8,099 nt of DNA, taken from assembly GCA_027858355.1 (NCBI GenBank), contig JAQICW010000729.1, positions 1-8,099 of the forward strand. The letters run 5' to 3'. This stretch comes from Desulfobacula sp. (GTDB taxonomy: Bacteria > Desulfobacterota > Desulfobacteria > Desulfobacterales > Desulfobacteraceae). This document shows, piece by piece, positions 1 to 5,787 of this stretch. A program made the position numbers and the translations under genes. A model generated the notes under the pieces. It searched no databases, was not told where the DNA came from, and was given only the letters and a program-made list of their open reading frames with translations. Numbering within the stretch: position 1 is the stretch's first letter; each line of letters opens with the position of its first letter.

Positions 1-29
1 TTGACATTTTTTTCCATCCAGTATAAATA
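1..29 (+). promoter_or_regulatory. Sigma70-like promoter of tRNA-Glu
   Basis: A perfect -35 hexamer TTGACA (1-6) is followed by an AT-rich -10 area. TATAAA at 22-27 gives a 15-nt spacer, and the poorer TAAATA at 24-29 gives 17 nt. The tRNA starts 16-18 nt beyond. The perfect -35 and the position just ahead of a stable-RNA gene make it convincing, although the exact -10 is ambiguous. Confidence 0.7.
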
Positions 30-44
30 AAGGCCTTTACTGCT

Positions 45-119
45 GGTCCCATCGTCTAGCGGTTAGGACGCTGGCCTCTCACGCCGGAAACCGGGGTTCG
101 ATTCCCCGTGGGATCACCA
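45..119 (+). tRNA. tRNA-Glu, anticodon CTC, CCA encoded
   Basis: The segment folds as a cloverleaf. The acceptor arm GGTCCCA (45-51) pairs with TGGGATC (109-115) with one G-T wobble. The anticodon stem CTGGC/GCCGG encloses the loop CTCTCAC, giving anticodon CTC. The T arm is CGGGG-TTCGATT-CCCCG. It is followed by discriminator A116 and an encoded CCA (117-119). The sequence closely follows bacterial tRNA-Glu, including TCTAGCGGTTAGGAC in the D region. It decodes GAG and serves as the chromosomal anchor of the island to its right. Confidence 0.95.
80..119 (+). other. Inferred attachment site (attL) in the tRNA 3' part
   Basis: A tyrosine recombinase gene lies directly downstream and points at the tRNA. 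Elements of this kind usually recombine within the 3' half of a tRNA gene and restore it on integration. No second copy of the T-arm/CCA segment occurs elsewhere in this window, so attR must lie outside and the exact core cannot be fixed. The interval given is only the likely zone. Confidence 0.45.
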
Positions 120-127
120 ACAATTTC

Positions 128-162
128 AAAAGGTTAGCCACTGCAATGGTTGACCTTTTTTT
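128..162. terminator. Intrinsic terminator after tRNA-Glu, probably bidirectional
   Basis: AAGGTTAGCCA (130-140) pairs with TGGTTGACCTT (147-157) over 11 bp, including two G-T wobbles, around the loop CTGCAA. A T-run (156-162) follows on the plus strand. Flanking A bases at 128-129 extend the stem with T158-T159. Read on the minus strand the same hairpin is followed by TTTT, so it can also end the converging integrase transcript. Confidence 0.8.
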
Positions 163-1318
163 ATTTGGTTGCGGATAGGTTGCGTTTGGTTGCAGCACTA
201 TCCAAATCATCCAGACCATCCACTTCATTCTTATTTCCCCCTGGTATCCAGTGGTAATAAATATCCATGGTAAATTTCACAGAGTGGTGTCCAAGCTGTT
301 TTGAAACATCAGCAACGTTATCACCCTTGGTAATCCTCAAGGTCGCATATGAATGCCGAAGGTCATGGATTCTGATTTTCCTCAACCCAGCCTTTTCAAT
401 TGCGCTGTAAAAAATACGTCTTGAATAACTTTCATGGTAGGGGTTGCCATTATCTTTAACAAAAACCCATTCCGGTACGCTGCTCCACCCATTCTTCAAT
501 GTATCAATTTTTCGTTGGTGTAATAACGGTTTTAATACATCTGTCAGTTGGAGGGACATATCCACTTTTCTACTCTGTCCACTTTTAGGCGTTTCAATCT
601 TACCTTTAGAAAATCCTCTTTGAATATGGATAAACCGATTTTCAAAATCAATATCTTTCCATTGAAGACCCAAGCATTCACCATATCGGATACCGGTCCT
701 TGCCATAGTAAGAAACATGGGATAATGCTTCTTGAAGTGCAAAAAAAGTGTATCAAGAATTATTTTCAGTTCTTGCTGTGTGTACGGCTCAATGATCAAC
801 TTCGATTCCTGCTTCTTGAATATCTTACCCACATTATGCGCAGGATTCACTGAAATCACCTCATCATCCATTGCCAAATTTAAAACACCGGATATGGCAT
901 TCTTTATATGAACAACCGTAGAATTTGCAAATCCGTCGTTGACCTTTTTCATGAGAATATTTTTGACCATCAGCCTCGTTATTTCATTCACCGGTTCCTT
1001 CCCAAATACTGGTAACACATGATTATTGAGTATCCCTTTATAGTCACCCAATGTTGACGGTTTACAAGTAGCGGGCACTATTACCTTTATCCATGTACCT
1101 GAGTATTCTTCAAAAGTTGATACTTCAGGTTTCTGTTTTTCTTTTTTTGATGACAATTTCATATCACCAAGTACCAGTTTCGCTTCAAGCTTATTTGCAA
1201 TACCTTCTGCGGCCTTCTTAGACCGCCCTATCTTCTTTGCCTTCCTCCTTCCTTTGTGATTTATAAAAATCCACCATTCCCCAGATCCTTTTATTTTTTC
1301 TCTGACTTTAACTCCCAT
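161..1318 (-). CDS. Tyrosine recombinase / integrase
   Basis: This 385-residue phage-type tyrosine recombinase is expected to integrate and excise the island at the adjacent tRNA-Glu. Residues 1-50 form a basic arm-binding-like N-terminus. Residues about 67-150 are the SAM-like core-binding domain. The catalytic domain follows: Arg211 in ARTGIRYGE, Lys245 in the TPKSG hairpin, His318 and Arg321 in HDLRHSYA, His344 in LGHHS, and the likely nucleophile Tyr354 in IYYH. All catalytic positions are present and the length is typical, so it looks active. A GGAGA Shine-Dalgarno about 6 nt ahead of the ATG supports the start. The C-terminal tail after Tyr354 is rather long and ends in a repetitive stretch (SAATKRNLSATK). 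The stop codon (161-163) lies in the T-run of the tRNA terminator. Confidence 0.95.
   Translation of the reverse strand: MGVKVREKIKGSGEWWIFINHKGRRKAKKIGRSKKAAEGIANKLEAKLVLGDMKLSSKKEKQKPEVSTFEEYSGTWIKVIVPATCKPSTLGDYKGILNNHVLPVFGKEPVNEITRLMVKNILMKKVNDGFANSTVVHIKNAISGVLNLAMDDEVISVNPAHNVGKIFKKQESKLIIEPYTQQELKIILDTLFLHFKKHYPMFLTMARTGIRYGECLGLQWKDIDFENRFIHIQRGFSKGKIETPKSGQSRKVDMSLQLTDVLKPLLHQRKIDTLKNGWSSVPEWVFVKDNGNPYHESYSRRIFYSAIEKAGLRKIRIHDLRHSYATLRITKGDNVADVSKQLGHHSVKFTMDIYYHWIPGGNKNEVDGLDDLDSAATKRNLSATK
167..193. repeat. Three GGTTGC repeats near the element end
   Basis: GGTTGC occurs at 167-172, 178-183 and 188-193, spaced 11 and 10 bp, close to one helical turn. The repeats lie inside the last codons of the integrase, about 50-75 bp from the tRNA 3' end. 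Helical phasing next to an attachment site is typical of recombinase or accessory-factor binding sites, but no binding is demonstrated and short repeats can be coincidental. Confidence 0.4.
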
Positions 1319-1339
1319 ATTTTCTCCAATACAGTTTGA

Positions 1340-1368
1340 TTTATGGTCAAGCTAAAGTCGCATTTCAA
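1340..1368 (-). promoter_or_regulatory. Predicted integrase promoter
   Basis: On the minus strand, TTGAAA (1363-1368) and CATAAA (1340-1345) are separated by exactly 17 nt, just upstream of the integrase start. The -35 matches 5 of 6 consensus bases and the -10 matches 4 of 6. It overlaps the inverted repeat at 1355-1386, which would place a bound regulator directly on the promoter. Confidence 0.45.
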
Positions 1369-1386
1369 AACCTCTCACTGCGACTT
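1355..1386. repeat. Inverted repeat over the integrase promoter (candidate operator)
   Basis: AAGTCGCA (1355-1362) and TGCGACTT (1379-1386) are perfect 8-bp inverted arms with a 16-bp spacer. The spacer contains the predicted integrase -35 box. Centre-to-centre spacing of arms is 24 bp, slightly over two helical turns, which suits a dimeric regulator. The excisionase-like protein encoded next door is a natural candidate ligand, by inference only. Confidence 0.5.
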
Positions 1387-1436
1387 CAACTATAACATTC
1401 TCCGACCAAATTGTACCTGATTTTTTCTAAAGGACC

Positions 1437-1464
1437 GCTCCACCATTATGTGTTTCCATGGAGC
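1437..1464. repeat. Second inverted repeat in the divergent region
   Basis: GCTCCA (1437-1442) and TGGAGC (1459-1464) are perfect 6-bp inverted arms, again with a 16-bp spacer, and sit immediately upstream of TATAAC (1465-1470), a possible -10 for the plus-strand operon. The arms differ in sequence from the repeat at 1355-1386, but the geometry is the same. Six-base arms could arise by chance. Confidence 0.3.
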
Positions 1465-1504
1465 TATAACCGCCTCTTTCTCCTGTAGAATAGATGAAAC
1501 TTAA

Positions 1505-1521
1505 AACAAAAAAGGAGGTGA
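1505..1521 (+). promoter_or_regulatory. Strong Shine-Dalgarno deciding the start at 1530
   Basis: AACAAAAAAGGAGGTGA contains a full anti-16S complement (AAAGGAGGTGA) followed after 8 nt by ATG at 1530. It shows that the upstream in-frame ATG at 1494 is not the start, because the ribosome site lies downstream of it. The identical 17 bases recur at 5687-5703. Confidence 0.8.
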
Positions 1522-1529
1522 GATTCATT

Positions 1530-1796
1530 ATGAATAAAGGCAAGTTGACACATAACAACGGGGTAAACAAAGCTTATTTATCTGTTGCGGAAACAGCAAT
1601 GTATACAGGGATATCTGAAGGAACCATCAGAAAGTTTCTCAAAGACCCTACAAATCCGTTACCCCACTATCGCGTAGGGACAGCAGGGCGAATTATTCGA
1701 ATTAATAAACATGAAATTGATCAGTGGTTCTATTTTTATAAAGCGAAAGAAGAGGATAAATATCTTGATTCAATTATAAACGACTTAACTAAGTAA
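1530..1796 (+). CDS. Excisionase-like winged-helix DNA-binding protein
   Basis: This 88-residue protein carries an HTH_17/excisionase-type domain: LSVAETAMYTGISEGTIRKFL (helix-turn-helix), then HYRVGTAGRIIRINKHEIDQWF (wing and third helix). Small proteins of this family act as recombination directionality factors or as repressors of integrase promoters. The start at 1530 is set by the strong ribosome site ending at 1521. It is the first gene of the plus-strand operon, divergent from the integrase, and only 31 nt precede the next gene. The C-terminal tail is charged. Binding to the inverted repeats upstream is plausible but inferred. It could be a transcription regulator rather than a true excisionase. 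Confidence 0.8.
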   Translation: MNKGKLTHNNGVNKAYLSVAETAMYTGISEGTIRKFLKDPTNPLPHYRVGTAGRIIRINKHEIDQWFYFYKAKEEDKYLDSIINDLTK

Positions 1797-1827
1797 TTTT
1801 CAACAAAAACAAACCAAGGAGAACAAA

Positions 1828-2976
1828 ATGAACGTATTCAAGATGAAAGATGAAAACAAAATGGCAGATGCTCCTTTGACCCCGGCAGAACAGGAACTGG
1901 CAGAGAAGGTCATACAGATTGTTAATGAAATGACTACGACAAAAACACGAAAAGGCCATCGGATAGGCAAAATGGTCAACCAGTTCTTTTCTAAAAGTTA
2001 TGGCGAAGATCGGTTTGGATTATTGGCTAAAGAAACTGAAATCAATATATACACCCTTTATAAGTACCGTCAAGTGGCGAAGGAATTGACAGATGAAGAT
2101 ATTGACATCCTTTGTGATGGCGGCCATTTCCCCTTGGCTCTTAAGCACATAAAAGCCAATCTTAAATTTGGCCGAGAAAAGATAATGGAGATTCATGCTG
2201 AGGCAAAGACCCTTAAGGAGTTTAAGGAAGCCTTTGCAAAATTACGGGCAGAAGAAACCCAAAAGAAGAGCCAAAATATTTTTGATCTTAAGATCCCCAG
2301 TGAAAATTGTCCCCTGGGGACAAATTTGGACTCACCCCCAAATGATACATCCACTGAAGTAAAAACGGTTTTTTCTGATGATGAGGCAACAAATGATAAG
2401 AGCAACCATGGCAATGTGGATGATAAGAATGAAAATTCGGACCCCGTAGATGAATCAAATTGTGAAACCAAAGACAGCCACGAAGGGTCAGATTTAAAAT
2501 CAGAGGCTAATGCCGAAAAGGTTACAGAAACTGAAAGTAATCCGAATAAACCGGTGAAAGATCCTACCACTGACAGTGAAGTTTCTACAGATAATCTTAT
2601 TGCCCAGGAAAAAGCTGAGTCAGAATCTGATGAGATCATAGAAGGAAGTGAAGTCAACAACGGCATGCCTAAAGCATCAGAACTTGATGATATTAAATTT
2701 AATGCCGGTTCTGCGATTGATATAGAGCCACCTAATGACACAACTGGCGGTTCTCCTGAAGATATTTTGGATGAAAATTGCCCTGAGGATCAAAAAGAAT
2801 ATGATGATGAATTCGTCAATTTTACGAATGCAAAAGCGGAATTAGCTCGGCTTAGAAAAGAGAATGAGACATTAAGAGAAGAGCGAGACATGCTTCGACA
2901 AGAAAATGAAGGTTTAAAGCAGTTCATTAAAACATTAGAAGCCCAATCAACCGAAAAAGAACTTGATCCAGCATAG
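1828..2976 (+). CDS. DNA-binding-like protein with acidic linker and C-terminal leucine zipper
   Basis: I do not recognise this 382-residue protein as a named family. Residues about 15-145 are a helical, basic-leaning region with a helix-turn-helix-like stretch (LLAKETEINIYTLYKYRQVAKEL) reminiscent of plasmid or phage ParB/DUF3102-type modules. Residues about 150-325 are low-complexity, rich in Asp, Glu, Ser, Asn and Thr and probably disordered. Residues about 330-375 form a strong coiled coil with leucine heptads (LARLRKENETLREERDML and onward). The Shine-Dalgarno AAGGAGA (1816-1822) supports the start; ATGs at 1843 and 1861 are less well placed. The layout suggests a dimerising DNA-binding protein with an acidic interaction arm, possibly in replication control or partition. 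That role is inference. Confidence 0.75.
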   Translation: MNVFKMKDENKMADAPLTPAEQELAEKVIQIVNEMTTTKTRKGHRIGKMVNQFFSKSYGEDRFGLLAKETEINIYTLYKYRQVAKELTDEDIDILCDGGHFPLALKHIKANLKFGREKIMEIHAEAKTLKEFKEAFAKLRAEETQKKSQNIFDLKIPSENCPLGTNLDSPPNDTSTEVKTVFSDDEATNDKSNHGNVDDKNENSDPVDESNCETKDSHEGSDLKSEANAEKVTETESNPNKPVKDPTTDSEVSTDNLIAQEKAESESDEIIEGSEVNNGMPKASELDDIKFNAGSAIDIEPPNDTTGGSPEDILDENCPEDQKEYDDEFVNFTNAKAELARLRKENETLREERDMLRQENEGLKQFIKTLEAQSTEKELDPA

Positions 2977-2991
2977 CGGACAACAGAAGAG

Positions 2992-3021
2992 TGGTGTTGG
3001 TAAATTTTTTTGCCAACACCA
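2992..3021 (+). other. Long intergenic hairpin without a T-tail
   Basis: TGGTGTTGGTAAA (2992-3004) pairs with TTTGCCAACACCA (3009-3021) as a 13-bp stem with one T-G wobble around a TTTT tetraloop. It starts 16 nt after the stop codon of the preceding gene. No uridine run follows directly, so it is not a canonical intrinsic terminator. It may be an mRNA-stabilising or processing hairpin, a weak pause site, or a DNA binding site. Confidence 0.6.
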
Positions 3022-3058
3022 TCACCACACATCAAATTTTTAAAAAGGTAACTATTTC

Positions 3059-3796
3059 ATGGCAGATAATTTAACATTATACATGGCCCAAGATCGTAAG
3101 GTTTTGGTTACTGAAATAACTCCAGTCGGGATAGACACCGTGGCAAAAGTAATCAAGCGATCTCAGATATCGAGCATCCATATCCTGAATTCTACCCTTT
3201 TTGGGATGATAACCAAAAAAGATGACCTTTTTACAGTCGTCAGATCAAACCTCATCTCTGTACTTGGACAAGGGATTAATCTGAGTTGTAAATTGAGTAA
3301 TGATAATTTGAGGATGCTCAACAGTATTAAAGGTAATCATAATTCATTAATTTTTAAAAAATCTCCTAAACGTTACCTTTTCACCAATGGTGACTGTACT
3401 GCATTAATCATTAAAATTGACTCCCCTACATTAGTTGATTTACTTCCGAAACCCAAAAATGGAATAAGACGACAAACAAACAAATGCAAGCAGATTTCAA
3501 GAGCAAAAGGGAAGTCGAAATTTGTTGATATCCTAATTTTCGATAATCAGATCGGCATGGTTCACTTCCCTGACAGTAATGTGCTTATGTCCCTTAATCC
3601 GATATCGACAGGTGAGTTAATGGGGAAAACACCAGATCTAATTCTAAGATCAAACTTTTTCTTTCATCTCATGTCGGATGAAGCATTGCTCGAAATAACT
3701 TTATCCGACGGAATTTTCTGGCTTCGAACAGAGATTCAAATCACCCAAGACATTAGTATTGAACAATTCGAACCATTGAAACGAATTAAAAAATAA
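3059..3796 (+). CDS. Hypothetical protein, possibly sliding-clamp-like (speculative)
   Basis: This 245-residue protein is not recognised by sequence. It has no signal peptide, membrane segment or cysteine cluster. It seems built of alternating short strands and amphipathic helices in two halves: about 1-125, ending in ALIIKI, and about 150-230, ending in LLEITLSDGIFWLRTEIQI. A basic loop separates them (about 131-154). The size and the two-half strand-rich pattern resemble PCNA-like clamps and phage T4 gp45, but there is no convincing motif match, so this is only a structural guess. The start is supported by AAAAGGTA (3043-3050), 8 nt before the ATG. It lies in an operon-like row between the zipper protein and the TGT-like enzyme, with a terminator after it. 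Confidence 0.7.
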   Translation: MADNLTLYMAQDRKVLVTEITPVGIDTVAKVIKRSQISSIHILNSTLFGMITKKDDLFTVVRSNLISVLGQGINLSCKLSNDNLRMLNSIKGNHNSLIFKKSPKRYLFTNGDCTALIIKIDSPTLVDLLPKPKNGIRRQTNKCKQISRAKGKSKFVDILIFDNQIGMVHFPDSNVLMSLNPISTGELMGKTPDLILRSNFFFHLMSDEALLEITLSDGIFWLRTEIQITQDISIEQFEPLKRIKK

Positions 3797-3813
3797 CTTT
3801 TAGCCCAACACTC

Positions 3814-3854
3814 GGGCCGTATTGCCTATAACTAAGCCATATGGCCCATTTTTT
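3814..3854 (+). terminator. Intrinsic terminator or attenuator before the TGT-like gene
   Basis: GGGCCGTAT (3814-3822) and ATATGGCCC (3839-3847) form a 9-bp stem with one G-T wobble and a 16-nt loop, followed by ATTTTTT (3848-3854). The T-run ends only 4 nt before the Shine-Dalgarno AAAGGAA of the next gene. Transcription would therefore be cut just before 3869 unless it reads through, which suggests attenuation. No separate promoter is obvious between the terminator and the gene. Confidence 0.65.
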
Positions 3855-3868
3855 CTCAAAGGAAACTC

Positions 3869-5212
3869 ATGAAATTTATACCAGTTATTCACAAGATTCC
3901 GGTATCTTCAATATATGCGGCAATGTTCAGCTCTATCATCAAAACCAGCGGTGTTGGTTTGTTTTCGCTGATCGAAGCATTCAAGCAGTCACAATTTGGA
4001 TTGGACACACTGTACAATTTGCAGGTGTATCAAAAAGAATTTAGGAAGCGATTGATCATACCCTTCAATGCCAAAGAACACATTGACTCAGGAGGATACA
4101 GTTTTATCAAAGGTCAGATCCATCCCGATGACATCCGAAAACTCATCAGTTGTTATCTGCATTATTTGATTGATGAAATGAACAATTATTACCGGATTTT
4201 CAGCTTGGATTTACCCATCAGCTTAAAATATGATCTTTATAATACAAAGGAAAATGTTCGTTATTTTAACCGCATCTCGCTTTTGAAAACTTTTAATGTA
4301 ATCGATCAAATCCCACAATTGTCTGATAAATTCATTTTTATCTGGCACTTTAAAACCAACGACCTTTACCGAATTTGGTGTGGTCTTCATGATGAACTGA
4401 TATCATTAGGTTACCAGAAATACATCAAGCACCGCGCTATAGGAGGCATGGTTGGTATTAAAGGGATGACAGGGATAATATTTTCACCATTCATTGCTTT
4501 AGCTTACCGCTGTTTTAAAGATTATGTAGAAGCGGGAATGTTCCATATTCCATTTCAGCTACATTTATTGGGAGTTTATACGATACCAGATCGTTTCATT
4601 ATGGTTTATCTTGAAAGAGTTTTTGAGAGATATTTGAAAATGGAATCAATTAATTCCGGGGCAAAGCTCACATACGATTCAATCAATTATGAACGGCAGG
4701 CAAATTATTTTTCACGGGAACTTCCGACATGCTCTTTCCAAAATGGACAACTTGATACTTATCCAGATATTCACCATGTACCGGATCATATCCTCCGGCA
4801 AATTTATCACACTGATGATCTCTATTTCCATACCTTGGATGAAATCCAACGACTGACGCAAGAGAAGAGATTGGCTTTTGTAGGATCATTTATCCCAATT
4901 AGTTTATACGCTCATATCGCCACAAATAAGTTCATTGAACATGTGATTGAAAAGTACGGACTTGTGGATATAATTTTCAAATCAACTAATTTTATGTCAT
5001 TTAACGACAATATTGAAATAGCTCTGGATCAATTATTGAAAGATGAGCCCAAAGTTTTTGGAAAGAACTTCAAAAAACCAACCATGGACAATTTTGTAAA
5101 ATTGTATCGGCTACACCGGTGGTGGATGCAGGAGGGCGGTAAATACAAAGATTTGAATTATATCATAGAAGAATTCATTGCGATGATAAGGGCTCCAGAA
5201 AAGTTGATATAA
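3869..5212 (+). CDS. Divergent tRNA-guanine transglycosylase-like (TGT/DpdA-like) protein
   Basis: This 447-residue protein carries TGT TIM-barrel signatures in the usual order. DSGGYSF at 73-79 matches the DSGG(F/Y)Q motif with its base-binding Asp. SLDLP at 112-116 matches the Asp of the second motif. IFIWHF at 156-161 is at the place of the usual FGIQQG, with the Gln lost. RAIGGMVG at 189-196 matches (A)VGGL.vG. LHLLGVYTIPD at 231-241 matches YLMGVG.P.D. TYDSIN at 268-273 is a candidate for the catalytic Asp (Asp270). The C-terminal CxCxxC zinc site of tRNA enzymes is absent. The family swaps guanine for a 7-deazaguanine in tRNA; the DpdA branch does so in DNA. I favour the DpdA-like side because of the mobile context and missing zinc ligands. 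AAAGGAA (3858-3864) precedes the ATG. The similarity is motif-level, so activity and substrate are unproven. Confidence 0.65.
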   Translation: MKFIPVIHKIPVSSIYAAMFSSIIKTSGVGLFSLIEAFKQSQFGLDTLYNLQVYQKEFRKRLIIPFNAKEHIDSGGYSFIKGQIHPDDIRKLISCYLHYLIDEMNNYYRIFSLDLPISLKYDLYNTKENVRYFNRISLLKTFNVIDQIPQLSDKFIFIWHFKTNDLYRIWCGLHDELISLGYQKYIKHRAIGGMVGIKGMTGIIFSPFIALAYRCFKDYVEAGMFHIPFQLHLLGVYTIPDRFIMVYLERVFERYLKMESINSGAKLTYDSINYERQANYFSRELPTCSFQNGQLDTYPDIHHVPDHILRQIYHTDDLYFHTLDEIQRLTQEKRLAFVGSFIPISLYAHIATNKFIEHVIEKYGLVDIIFKSTNFMSFNDNIEIALDQLLKDEPKVFGKNFKKPTMDNFVKLYRLHRWWMQEGGKYKDLNYIIEEFIAMIRAPEKLI

Positions 5213-5255
5213 TATTTTCATAATCACTTTACTGTATAAATATTATTAATAAGAA

Positions 5256-5305
5256 ATGAACGGCTGGTCTATCGGCTTCTACAAGATCGGACCAGCCTTC
5301 ATTTA
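5256..5305 (+). terminator. Hairpin terminator after the TGT-like gene
   Basis: GGCTGGTC (5262-5269) pairs perfectly with GACCAGCC (5290-5297). The stem extends outward through ATGAA (5256-5260) and TTCAT (5298-5302) across one bulged C. It begins 44 nt after the stop codon. The following uridine tract is short (TTCATTT), so termination may be partial, but the stem is strong and well placed. Confidence 0.6.
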
Positions 5306-5407
5306 CATCACATGATCATAAACAAATTTTTCATGTTAAATTGTGGTACCCAATACAGATTTGAGCCCGGATAGCCTGCTACAGTTTATCCCGCAGTGTG
5401 TTTACCC

Positions 5408-5455
5408 TGTCAAAAACTGATACCTGCCACATCCACCACCAAAAAATTTTTGACA
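5408..5455. repeat. Long-spaced inverted repeat TGTCAAAAA / TTTTTGACA
   Basis: TGTCAAAAA (5408-5416) and TTTTTGACA (5447-5455) are perfect 9-bp inverted arms with a 30-bp spacer. The right arm runs into an A6T5 tract (5441-5451), which is likely to bend. Such a pair could be an operator or origin-protein site; AT-rich composition makes partial coincidence possible. Confidence 0.4.
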
Positions 5456-5525
5456 CCCGCACCGCTGTTTTCAACAGGTTAACACCCCATCATTTTTAAT
5501 ATCCCACTATAGTACGCTTAAAAAA

Positions 5526-5550
5526 ATACGCCCCCGCCAAAAGGACGTAT
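5526..5550. repeat. Small hairpin with C-rich loop
   Basis: ATACG (5526-5530) and CGTAT (5546-5550) flank a C-rich 15-nt loop. Outside, a run of A on the left faces TTTT on the right after one mismatched base. It could act as a weak terminator or as a single-strand origin feature for primase recognition. Five-base arms are weak evidence. Confidence 0.3.
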
Positions 5551-5658
5551 CTTTTCCCACTAAAAAATCATTTTTACAAATTTTCTGTTCCCTCACCTGG
5601 CTCCTTCTTCTCCCCTGTAATTTCCTTTAACAGTTCTATAGGAGACATTTTGTAAAGA

Positions 5659-5664
5659 TATAAT
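5659..5664 (+). promoter_or_regulatory. Candidate -10 box (TATAAT) for the primase operon
   Basis: A perfect TATAAT lies 23 nt ahead of the orphan Shine-Dalgarno and about 120 nt ahead of the primase start. The 17-nt-spaced -35 position (5636-5641) reads CTATAG, which is poor, so the promoter may need an activator. Confidence 0.4.
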
Positions 5665-5686
5665 GGATAAAATCAGATGACTATTT

Positions 5687-5703
5687 AACAAAAAAGGAGG
5701 TGA
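5687..5703 (+). promoter_or_regulatory. Orphan strong Shine-Dalgarno, duplicate of 1505-1521
   Basis: AACAAAAAAGGAGGTGA is identical over 17 nt to the ribosome site of the excisionase-like gene. No ATG, GTG or TTG lies at a usable distance downstream (the following bases are AAAAAACTTAGG). It is therefore either the relic of a lost gene start, a ribosome standby site, or part of a regulatory leader. Confidence 0.55.
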
Positions 5704-5717
5704 AAAAAACTTAGGTG

Positions 5718-5759
5718 GTCAGCGATATGTCTCTGCAAAGACTGTGCTGACTTTTAATT
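5718..5759 (+). terminator. Attenuator-like leader hairpin before the primase-helicase
   Basis: GTCAGC (5718-5723) pairs with GCTGAC (5746-5751), and inside it GTCT (5729-5732) pairs with AGAC (5739-5742) around the loop CTGCAA. CTTTTAATTTT follows. A seven-codon frame (5727-5750, MSLQRLC) lies within the stem, preceded by AGGTGG 8 nt upstream. This combination resembles a leader-peptide attenuator, but the interrupted T-run and the internal loop weaken the case. Confidence 0.45.
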
Positions 5760-5787
5760 TTAATCATGAATAAACAGGTGATAAATA

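Larger units (their letters stand above)
5306..5787. other. Long non-coding region upstream of the primase-helicase; possible origin/leader
   Basis: No convincing gene lies in this stretch of nearly 500 bases. It is pyrimidine-rich on the plus strand, with C-runs and A/T-runs, and contains a 9-bp inverted repeat (5408-5455), a small CTGTT/AACAG hairpin (5465-5477), an ATACG/CGTAT hairpin with a C-rich loop (5526-5550), a TATAAT box (5659-5664), an orphan Shine-Dalgarno and a leader hairpin. Position directly ahead of a primase-helicase gene is where such elements often keep their replication origin. No clear tandem iterons are seen, so the origin role is a hypothesis. Confidence 0.4.

Noticed and set aside
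548..853. Plus-strand open frame of about 100 codons opposite the integrase
   Set aside because: It lies wholly antisense to a well-supported integrase with all catalytic residues, has no ribosome site and an unconvincing protein sequence.
2193..2741. Minus-strand 182-codon frame rich in serine
   Set aside because: It is the antisense shadow of the acidic low-complexity linker of the plus-strand gene; Ser-rich composition follows from the Asp/Glu codons opposite.
3841..4044. Plus-strand 67-codon frame starting in the terminator
   Set aside because: Its start lies inside the terminator stem and it overlaps the TGT-like gene, which has the better ribosome site and recognisable motifs.
5574..5648. 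Minus-strand 24-codon frame (MSPIELLKEITGEK...)
   Set aside because: The peptide looks plausible, but there is no ribosome site and no family match; possibly a gene remnant or chance.
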